This document shows, in pieces, positions 1 through 4,996 of a stretch of DNA of 7,984 nucleotides; positions within the stretch are counted from its first letter, which is position 1; each line of letters starts with the position of its first letter. Source of the DNA: Bacteroidaceae bacterium (GTDB taxonomy: Bacteria; Bacteroidota; Bacteroidia; Bacteroidales; Bacteroidaceae); NCBI GenBank assembly GCA_028709135.1, contig JAQVXN010000079.1:1-7984 (forward strand), in the 5' to 3' direction. The position numbers and the translations under genes are program-made. The notes under the pieces were generated by a model. It searched no databases, was not told the DNA's origin, and worked only from the letters and a program-made list of their open reading frames with translations.

Positions 1-286
1 TACGCGCGCGCTGAGTGCGGAAGCAGGACAATATGAAGTCGTGGCCAAGAGAAAAGGCCCGAAATGGTTCCTCGGTGGCGTTACGAACAGTACGCCGCGC
101 GAAATGCAGATAAAACTGGATTTTCTTGAGGCCGGAAAAACATATCAGCTGACGAGTTTTGAGGATGGCGTAAACGCAGATTATCAGGCTATGCACTATG
201 TGAAAAACGTTCGCCAAGTTCAGAAAGGTGATCAAATCACCATCAAGATGGCGCGCAACGGAGGTTTCGCTGCTTCCATCGAATAA
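1..286 (+). CDS. GH97-family glycoside hydrolase (alpha-glucosidase, SusB-like), C-terminal end only
   Basis: Only the last 94 residues are in the window. The reading frame is open from base 2, so the start lies to the left; the GTG at 41 is internal. The visible part matches the C-terminal beta-sandwich domain of GH97 enzymes: a strand reading KWFLGGVTNSTPREMQIKLD, then FLEAGKTYQL, then an acidic FEDGVNAD segment, and the closing KGDQITIKMARNGGFAASIE. In the family this domain packs on a catalytic TIM barrel that removes glucose (or galactose) from oligosaccharides, usually in the periplasm and often as part of a polysaccharide utilisation locus. The catalytic domain and signal peptide are outside the window, so substrate and retaining or inverting type cannot be judged. 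The gene converges on recO and ends just before a shared terminator. Confidence 0.85.
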   Translation, partial: TRALSAEAGQYEVVAKRKGPKWFLGGVTNSTPREMQIKLDFLEAGKTYQLTSFEDGVNADYQAMHYVKNVRQVQKGDQITIKMARNGGFAASIE

Positions 287-343
287 GGTAAAAAACAAAT
301 CCTAGAAAGGAAGAACCGTAAGATCGGATTAAAAACTTCATTC

Positions 344-393
344 AAAAAACAGCTTTCTGCAAGGGGAACCTTCTTGTGGGAAGCTGTTTTTTT
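344..393. terminator. Two-way intrinsic terminator between the GH97 gene and recO
   Basis: A perfect 12-bp inverted repeat, AAAAAACAGCTT at 344-355 with AAGCTGTTTTTT at 381-392, ends in a T run on the plus strand and, because the left arm starts with six A, in a T run on the minus strand too. Inside the loop a second small stem, AAGG at 361-364 with CCTT at 369-372, closes a GGAA tetraloop of GNRA type. It lies 57 bases after the GH97 stop and 26 bases past the recO stop, so it can serve both converging genes. Confidence 0.85.
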
Positions 394-418
394 AGGCACG
401 CTTTCGAAACGTTGTTTT

Positions 419-1144
419 TTAGTCAAAAACTTCGCGCAGGACGTCCAGAGATTTCAATTTGGGAAAATTCGGGATGTGAAGGCGAAAATACTCATTGAGA
501 ACGACCAAGAGGCGGTTTCGCTGTTCGCGAGAGAAAACAAAAAGATGCATCGTTTCGTAGTTCATGCGCATCAGCAACGGAATAAATTGAGATTCCGAGG
601 GACTTATATAATAAGGATGCGGCGGCATGGCAGATGTAAAACAGCTATTTTGCAAATCAAAAAAATCATTCCTCATATAATGTTCTGTATTGGGGAAGAA
701 ACCCAGAAAGCGCGATAGGCGCATGAGAAAGACCAAATGAAAATTTGAAAAAGAATCGGGAGCCAAATCCAACCATTGCAGGGAAGAAAAAATATAATTA
801 AAGAGCGTCCCGCCGCTCCGCTCTCCACGCAGACTGTAATAAAGGAACTCGCTGACAAAAAGTGCTATGGCGGACTTGAGTGGATGGTAAGGAATGGAAA
901 CGTAAGGATAATGGCAGCCTACTTGATGTAAATGTTGCAGAGAAGATTTTTCATGACGTTCCCAACCTATATCTAAGATATTGAGAGGTTGAAAAAGTTT
1001 GTTGCGCCCGCCGGCACGTCGAGATTTGGGAATGCGCACCATAAAGGACACTTCGCCGACCTCCTCACTAAATAATACGGCAACAAAAGAGGTATCATTA
1101 TACTTTAAGGTATGTAATACGATGGCGCGTGATTTAATAAACAT
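419..1144 (-). CDS. recO: DNA repair protein RecO
   Basis: RecO works in the RecFOR pathway. It binds single-stranded DNA and SSB and, with RecR, helps load RecA at gaps. The protein is 241 residues from the ATG at 1144, the usual size. It opens with the family's N-terminal OB-fold segment (MFIKSRAIVLHTLKYND, then a strand-rich stretch to about residue 80 with the basic KSRRAGGRNK piece) and continues as a mainly helical C-terminal part (ALFVSEFLYYSLRGE, LVFLMRLSRFLGFFPN). No four-cysteine zinc site of the kind seen in some RecO proteins is visible. The frame is open further up to a TTG at 1171, but family alignment from memory begins at the ATG, and the TTG lies inside the probable -7 box of the gene's own promoter. 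The gene is divergent from the tRNA-Glu/rpsT unit and converges on the GH97 gene. Confidence 0.9.
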   Translation of the reverse strand: MFIKSRAIVLHTLKYNDTSFVAVLFSEEVGEVSFMVRIPKSRRAGGRNKLFQPLNILDIGWERHEKSSLQHLHQVGCHYPYVSIPYHPLKSAIALFVSEFLYYSLRGERSGGTLFNYIFSSLQWLDLAPDSFSNFHLVFLMRLSRFLGFFPNTEHYMRNDFFDLQNSCFTSAMPPHPYYISPSESQFIPLLMRMNYETMHLFVFSREQRNRLLVVLNEYFRLHIPNFPKLKSLDVLREVFD

Positions 1145-1168
1145 TTCCGGTTGCAGTTTCTGAAGAGA

Positions 1169-1201
1169 CAAAAATACAAAAACACTCTGATAACCACCAC
1201 A
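1169..1201 (-). promoter_or_regulatory. Probable recO promoter (Bacteroidetes type)
   Basis: Read on the minus strand, TATTTTTG at 1176-1169 is a full match to the TAnnTTTG -7 box. A three-of-four match to the -33 TTTG box (TGTG at 1201-1198) lies 21 bases further upstream. Transcription would start near 1162, giving a leader of about 18 bases before the ATG at 1144. No Shine-Dalgarno sequence is visible. The -7 box is the strong part of this call and the -33 box the weak part. Confidence 0.5.
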
Positions 1202-1245
1202 GAAGGCCCGGAATAAAAAATATAGAAAAAATTATTGTAGAAAAC

Positions 1246-1277
1246 TTTGTCCATTAAAATAAAAACGTCTAACTTTG
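1246..1277 (+). promoter_or_regulatory. Promoter of the tRNA-Glu/rpsT unit (Bacteroidetes type)
   Basis: TTTG at 1246-1249, a spacer of exactly 20 bases, and TAACTTTG at 1270-1277 match the primary sigma consensus of Bacteroidetes (TTTG, 19 to 21 bases, TAnnTTTG) at every fixed position. Transcription would start near 1284, about 45 bases before the mature tRNA. The same TAACTTTG octamer occurs upstream of gyrB. Confidence 0.82.
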
Positions 1278-1328
1278 CACCGCAAAAGCGGGATTACCCC
1301 CCGTTGGATGCGCAGGCATTCAGGCGAT

Positions 1329-1400
1329 GGCCCGTTCGTCTATCGGTTAGGACGAGAGATTTTCATTCTCTAAAGAGCAGTTCGATTCTGCTACGGGCTA
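1329..1400 (+). tRNA. tRNA-Glu, anticodon UUC
   Basis: The 72-base sequence folds into a full cloverleaf: acceptor GGCCCGT with ACGGGCT (six Watson-Crick pairs and a G1-U72 wobble at the end), D stem GTCT with GGAC around ATCGGTTA, anticodon stem AGAGA with TCTCT around loop TTTTCAT (anticodon TTC), four-base variable loop, and T stem AGCAG with CTGCT around TTCGATT. The discriminator is A1400. The next bases are CTA, so the CCA tail is not encoded and must be added after transcription. It should decode GAA and GAG, and in this phylum tRNA-Glu also feeds haem synthesis through glutamyl-tRNA. It shares a promoter with rpsT, whose ATG is 19 bases beyond its 3' end. Confidence 0.97.
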
Positions 1401-1419
1401 CTAAATAATATATAAAAAA

Positions 1420-1674
1420 ATGGCAAATCACAGTTCATGTATTAGAAGGATCCGTCAAACAAAGGCGCGCACTCTTCACAATAAATATTACGCAAAGACC
1501 ACGCGCAATGCTGTACGCAAACTTCGCGCAACAGAAAATAAAGAAGAAGCTGAAAAACAACTTCCTTATGTTCAGAAGTTATTGGACAAGCTGGCAAAGA
1601 CCAACGTAATTCACAAGAATAAGGCTGCGAACATCACGTCGAGTCTAATGATTCATGTGGGCAAATTGGCTTAA
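1420..1674 (+). CDS. rpsT: 30S ribosomal protein S20
   Basis: S20 binds 16S rRNA in the body of the small subunit and is added early in its assembly. The 84-residue length fits the family. The protein is a basic, almost wholly helical chain starting MANHSSCIRRIRQ, with a middle segment TRNAVRKLRA (residues 28-37) and the family's most conserved stretch, LAKTNVIHKNKAAN (58-71), near the C-terminus. Position 5 is Ser where many S20 proteins have Lys, a minor change. The ATG follows the tRNA-Glu end by 19 A/T-rich bases with no Shine-Dalgarno sequence, as is normal in Bacteroidetes. The tRNA and the gene almost certainly share a transcript, so tRNA 3' processing would set the 5' end of the rpsT message. 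A hairpin at 1713-1736 follows. Confidence 0.96.
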   Translation: MANHSSCIRRIRQTKARTLHNKYYAKTTRNAVRKLRATENKEEAEKQLPYVQKLLDKLAKTNVIHKNKAANITSSLMIHVGKLA

Positions 1675-1712
1675 CAGCCGGGTTTGCTGCTGATATTTTA
1701 CTGGGAATATGG

Positions 1713-1736
1713 AGGTCGGACATTTTTGTTCGACCT
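1713..1736 (+). terminator. Hairpin after rpsT, probable terminator
   Basis: AGGTCGGAC at 1713-1721 pairs with GTTCGACCT at 1728-1736 over nine base pairs (one G-U) around the loop ATTTTT. The bases after the stem (TAGTTGTATA) are only moderately T-rich, so termination may be partial and some transcripts could run on into korA. Confidence 0.6.
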
Positions 1737-1815
1737 TAGTTGTATAACTAAACATCGCGGTTCCCAAGGCTATATTTAAGCATAAATACTTTTATCCTAT
1801 ATAAGTTAATAAATT

Positions 1816-3669
1816 ATGAAAGAAGACGTAACCATAAAAGAAATCGACAACGTCGTAGTACTCTTCTCCGGAGACTCCGGCGATGGCATGCAGTTGGCAG
1901 GAAATATGTTTTCCACCGTCAGCGCAGTTTTAGGTAACGACATCTGTACTTTCCCAGATTATCCGGCAGAAATCCGCGCCCCGCAAGGAACGCTGGGTGG
2001 CGTCTCTGGTTTCAAAGTGCATGTAGGAGCCAAAGATATTCTTACTCCGGGGGACCATTGCGAAGTATTGGTGGCCATGAACCCGGCAGCACTAAAAAGG
2101 GAATATAAATTTCTGAAATCTTCTTCCATTATTATTATCGATTCAGATACTTTCACGGAGGGGGACCTCAAGAAAGCCGAATATAAAACGTTGGATCCTT
2201 TTGAGGAACTGGGCATCAAAAATCACGTAATTGACGCTCCTCTCACGTCGATGTGCATCAGCAGTTTGAAAGATTACGACATGCCGCCAAAAGCAAAGTC
2301 GAAATGTAAGAACATGATGGCTTTGGGATTGGTGTGCTGGCTTTTTAACCGTTCTGTAGAACATGCAGAGGAAATGTTGCGCACCAAGTTCGCTAAAAAA
2401 CCGGAAATAGCCGAAGCTAACATCAAAGTGCTTAACGACGGTTATAATTATGGTCATAATATTCATGCCTCTGTGCCCACGACCTATAAAATAGAGTCCA
2501 AACAGCACGAAAAAGGCATCTATACGGACATCAGCGGGAACAAAGCCACAGCTTACGGATTCATTGCTGCAGCAGAAAAAGCAGGGATGGAACTTTTCTT
2601 GGGCTCTTATCCCATTACTCCGGCATCTGACATTCTGCACGAGTTGTCCAAACACAAATCGCTTGGTGTGAAAACAGTGCAGTGCGAAGATGAAATCTCA
2701 GGTTGCTGCATGTCAATCGGAGCTTCTTTTGCGGGTGATATGGCGGTGACATCAACGTCCGGTCCAGGTCTGGCCCTAAAAAGTGAAGCCATTAATTTGG
2801 CTGTTATGGCGGAATTACCTCTCGTGATTGTAGATGTACAGCGTGGCGGTCCTTCAACGGGACTCCCTACCAAAACGGAACAAACCGATCTGTTGCAAGC
2901 TCTCTTCGGACGCAACGGCGAAAGCCCGATGCCCGTAGTCAGCACGACAACGCCCTGTGACTGTTTTGACGCCGCTTATTGGGCTTGCAAAATAGCACAG
3001 GAATACGTTACTCCCGTCATTATCCTGAGTGACGCCTTTGTAGCAAACGGCTCTTCAGCTTGGAAGCTGCCAGATCTGAAAGATTATCCCGAAATACACC
3101 AGCACCTCGTAACTCCTGAAATGAAGGAGACGTGGTCACCTTATTTGCGCGACCCGAAAAACTTTACACGTTTTCGCGCATTGCCGGGAATGGAAGGTTT
3201 TATGCACGTGATAGGGGGCTTGGAAAAAGATCAACAAACCGGTAAAATTAGTTACGATCCCGCAAACCACGCAGAACAGGTTGAGAACCGCCGCAAAAAA
3301 ATTGAAGCAATTGCAAAAGATCTACCATTGCTCGAAGTACAAGGCGATGCTGATGCAGACACCCTCGTCATTGGCTGGGGCGGCACTTATGGTCACTTGC
3401 TCGAAGCCACAAAAGACTTGCAGAAGGGTGGTAAAAAAATTGCAATGGCCCATTTCCAATGGATTAACCCACTGCCGCTGAATACAGAAAAAGTGCTGCG
3501 CAGTTACAAACGACTGATTGTTGCCGAATTGAACGACGGACAGTTTGCGGGATACCTCCACATGAAGTTCCCCAACCTGCCGCAGATGTATCAATATAAC
3601 CGCGTTGAAGGTCAGCCCTTCATTGTAGAAGATTTAGTAAACGCTTTCACAAAGATTTTGGAGGATTAA
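1816..3669 (+). CDS. korA: 2-oxoacid:ferredoxin oxidoreductase alpha subunit (gamma-alpha fusion), probably 2-oxoglutarate-specific
   Basis: With KorB this enzyme interconverts 2-oxoglutarate plus CoA with succinyl-CoA plus CO2, passing two electrons to or from ferredoxin in the cytoplasm. In Bacteroidetes it is thought to run reductively to supply 2-oxoglutarate for glutamate. The 617-residue chain has the usual fused order. The gamma domain spans about 1-200 and opens with the CoA-binding-type loop SGDSGDGMQLAG near residue 18. The thiamine-pyrophosphate PYR domain spans about 235-440, with YPITP at 265-269 and RGGPSTGLPTKTEQ at 343-356. A transketolase-C-like domain from about residue 515 has VIGWGGTYGHLLEA and later INPLP. 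No ferredoxin domain is fused. The substrate is inferred from overall likeness to KorA; pyruvate or branched-chain 2-oxoacids cannot be excluded by eye. TATATTTA at 1771 and TACTTTTA at 1787 are one-mismatch -7 boxes without a clear -33 partner, so the promoter is unsettled. korB follows after two bases. Confidence 0.92.
   Translation: MKEDVTIKEIDNVVVLFSGDSGDGMQLAGNMFSTVSAVLGNDICTFPDYPAEIRAPQGTLGGVSGFKVHVGAKDILTPGDHCEVLVAMNPAALKREYKFLKSSSIIIIDSDTFTEGDLKKAEYKTLDPFEELGIKNHVIDAPLTSMCISSLKDYDMPPKAKSKCKNMMALGLVCWLFNRSVEHAEEMLRTKFAKKPEIAEANIKVLNDGYNYGHNIHASVPTTYKIESKQHEKGIYTDISGNKATAYGFIAAAEKAGMELFLGSYPITPASDILHELSKHKSLGVKTVQCEDEISGCCMSIGASFAGDMAVTSTSGPGLALKSEAINLAVMAELPLVIVDVQRGGPSTGLPTKTEQTDLLQALFGRNGESPMPVVSTTTPCDCFDAAYWACKIAQEYVTPVIILSDAFVANGSSAWKLPDLKDYPEIHQHLVTPEMKETWSPYLRDPKNFTRFRALPGMEGFMHVIGGLEKDQQTGKISYDPANHAEQVENRRKKIEAIAKDLPLLEVQGDADADTLVIGWGGTYGHLLEATKDLQKGGKKIAMAHFQWINPLPLNTEKVLRSYKRLIVAELNDGQFAGYLHMKFPNLPQMYQYNRVEGQPFIVEDLVNAFTKILED
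3660..3664 (+). promoter_or_regulatory. Shine-Dalgarno sequence for korB
   Basis: GGAGG lies inside the last codons of korA, seven bases before the korB ATG. It is the only canonical Shine-Dalgarno site I see before a gene start in the window. With the two-base gap between the genes it suggests coupled translation, keeping the two subunits in equal amounts. Confidence 0.6.
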
Positions 3670-3671
3670 TC

Positions 3672-4682
3672 ATGGAAAAGAAATATACAGCAGAAGATTT
3701 TTCAAACGGCGTAAAAGGCCGCTGGTGCGCAGGATGCGGAGACTTTGGACTTCATGCTGCACTTAAGAAGGCATTGGCCGAAATAGGCACAGCTCCCTGC
3801 AACACGGAAATCATTACCGGCATTGGGTGCTCATCAAGAATGGCCTACCACATGGGCGGATACTGTTTTCACACGATTCACGGCCGCGCCATTGCCGTTG
3901 CTTCTGGAGCCAAAATAGCTAAACCGGAATTGGATGTTTGGACTGTTACGGGTGATGGAGACTGCATGGCTATTGGCGGAAATCATTTTATTCATGCCCT
4001 GCGCCGCAATGTAGATATTAATATTGTACTGCTAAATAACAGAATATACGGATTAACAAAAGGTCAATATTCTCCGACTTCGGCGCGCGGATTTGTTTCC
4101 AAATCATCTCCTTACGGCACGGTGGAAGATCCTTTTAAACCCGCAGAACTTACTATTGGCGCCAGTGGACATTTCTTTGCACGTTGTGTTGCCACCGATT
4201 TGCCCGGCAGTGTGGAAATGCTGGAAGCAGCCCATGCACACAAAGGCGCTTCAGTTGTTGAAGTACTCCAAAACTGCGTCACTTTTAACGATAATACGTT
4301 TGGCGACATTTATACGAAAGAGGGCCGGGCTCATAAAGCTATTTACTTACATCAAGGTGAGAAAATGCTCTTTGGGGTAAATAAGGAATTTGGTCTTGCT
4401 CAGGACGGATTTAACCTGAAAGTAGTTAAGGTCGGCGAAGACGGCTACACGCTAGATGATGTTCTTGTTCATGATGCGCACTGTGAAGATACGACGTTGC
4501 AGATTAAATTGGCTCAGATGGAAGGCCCTGACTTTCCTGTTGCTCTTGGTGTGATCCGAGATGTAAAAGCCCCTAATTATGACTGGGCTGTTGAAGATCA
4601 GATTGATCAGGTGAAGGCCAAAAAATCCTATCACAATTTTGCGGAACTCTTATTGACCAACGATACTTGGACGATTAAATAA
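3672..4682 (+). CDS. korB: 2-oxoacid:ferredoxin oxidoreductase beta subunit, probably 2-oxoglutarate-specific
   Basis: KorB carries the pyrophosphate half of the thiamine site and one [4Fe-4S] cluster, and completes the KorAB enzyme. At 336 residues it is of normal size. The probable cluster ligands are in place: Cys19 and Cys22 in RWCAGCGDFG, Cys53 in GIGCSSRM and Cys202 in LQNCVTF. The metal-pyrophosphate motif is GDGD at 94-97 followed by N122-N123 in LLNNRIYGLTKGQYSPTS, the wording seen in 2-oxoglutarate enzymes. The cysteine roles come from family knowledge of the two-subunit enzymes. No KorC/KorD-like ferredoxin subunit lies next door, so a separate ferredoxin must carry the electrons. 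The ATG is fixed by GGAGG at 3660 and the two-base gap after korA. A strong terminator closes the pair. Confidence 0.93.
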   Translation: MEKKYTAEDFSNGVKGRWCAGCGDFGLHAALKKALAEIGTAPCNTEIITGIGCSSRMAYHMGGYCFHTIHGRAIAVASGAKIAKPELDVWTVTGDGDCMAIGGNHFIHALRRNVDINIVLLNNRIYGLTKGQYSPTSARGFVSKSSPYGTVEDPFKPAELTIGASGHFFARCVATDLPGSVEMLEAAHAHKGASVVEVLQNCVTFNDNTFGDIYTKEGRAHKAIYLHQGEKMLFGVNKEFGLAQDGFNLKVVKVGEDGYTLDDVLVHDAHCEDTTLQIKLAQMEGPDFPVALGVIRDVKAPNYDWAVEDQIDQVKAKKSYHNFAELLLTNDTWTIK

Positions 4683-4734
4683 AGATCTTTTCGAAGAGCA
4701 TTGTAAAAAGATACTTCGAAATCCCCGATTAATT

Positions 4735-4770
4735 AAAGTCCTGCAAGGTGTAAAAACTTGCAGGACTTTT
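4735..4770 (+). terminator. Intrinsic terminator of korA-korB
   Basis: AAAGTCCTGCAAG at 4735-4747 pairs perfectly with CTTGCAGGACTTT at 4757-4769 over 13 bp, around a nine-base loop (GTGTAAAAA). The stem runs into TTTTGTTGTT. It begins 52 bases after the korB stop. On the minus strand the stem is not followed by a T run, so it acts mainly on rightward transcription. Confidence 0.92.
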
Positions 4771-4782
4771 GTTGTTAAATGG

Positions 4783-4884
4783 AATCGGAAAGTTTTACTT
4801 TTTAAAAGTATATAGGAGCGTTTGGTGCTGTTACAAATGTAAAATAAAACCATTTTAGTCAAACCATAAAATGGAGTTCCGATT
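4783..4884. other. Nested inverted repeats able to form a three-way junction
   Basis: An outer repeat, AATCGGAA at 4783-4790 with TTCCGATT at 4877-4884, encloses two inner stems. One is GTTTTAC at 4792-4798 with GTAAAAT at 4839-4845 (six Watson-Crick pairs plus one G-U). The other is CCATTTT at 4850-4856 with AAAATGG at 4868-4874. The stems are separated by only 1, 4 and 2 unpaired bases, which would give a compact three-armed fold. It lies upstream of the predicted gyrB start site, so it would be transcribed only by read-through or from another promoter. The inner stems are A/T-rich and may pair by chance. No known RNA family is recognised. Confidence 0.3.
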
Positions 4885-4963
4885 TTCAAGAAAAAAGCAG
4901 AGAAAGCAATCTACAGATATCATTTTGATGAACAAAAAAAGCTTTTATTCTAATTAAAATGAG

Positions 4964-4971
4964 TAACTTTG
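4964..4971 (+). promoter_or_regulatory. Probable gyrB promoter, -7 box
   Basis: TAACTTTG is a full match to TAnnTTTG and is identical to the -7 box of the tRNA-Glu/rpsT promoter. The expected -33 region, 19 to 21 bases upstream, reads AAGC rather than TTTG, so that half is missing or replaced by the nearby TTTT at 4943-4946 at a short 17-base spacing. Transcription would start near 4978, leaving a leader of about 19 bases before the gyrB ATG. Confidence 0.5.
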
Positions 4972-4996
4972 TAGCTAAAGAATTCAATCAAATAGA

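Larger units (their letters stand above)
4683..4996. other. Gene-free stretch between korB and gyrB
   Basis: These 314 bases are A/T-rich and hold no convincing gene. From left to right they contain 52 featureless bases, the korB terminator (4735-4769), a nested set of inverted repeats (4783-4884), a minus-strand promoter-like pair inside that set (4834-4863), and the gyrB promoter (-7 box at 4964-4971). A 79-codon minus-strand frame across 4650-4889 overlaps the korB end and the terminator, resembles nothing I know, and was not accepted. Confidence 0.8.

Noticed and set aside
374..718. A 114-codon plus-strand frame opposite the 3' half of recO
   Set aside because: It is antisense to a clearly recognised gene, starts inside the terminator hairpin and resembles no protein family.
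1280..1328. Riboswitch or attenuator in the short leader before tRNA-Glu
   Set aside because: The only clear stem (CCGC with GCGG, 1280-1291) overlaps the predicted start site, and the rest shows no stable fold or reading frame.
2143..2655. A 170-codon minus-strand frame inside korA
   Set aside because: Shadow of the korA coding sequence; the plus-strand protein has all the conserved motifs and the antisense product has none.
1816..4682. Pyruvate:ferredoxin oxidoreductase as an alternative for korAB
   Set aside because: Bacteroidetes pyruvate enzymes are mostly one long fused chain. The two-subunit form with YPITP and GLTKGQYSPT wording fits the 2-oxoglutarate type better, though activity cannot be proved from sequence.
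4650..4889. A 79-codon minus-strand frame across the korB end and the korB-gyrB gap
   Set aside because: It crosses the korB stop and its terminator and has no family likeness. Despite a promoter-like pair nearby, that promoter would start inside the frame, past its start codon.
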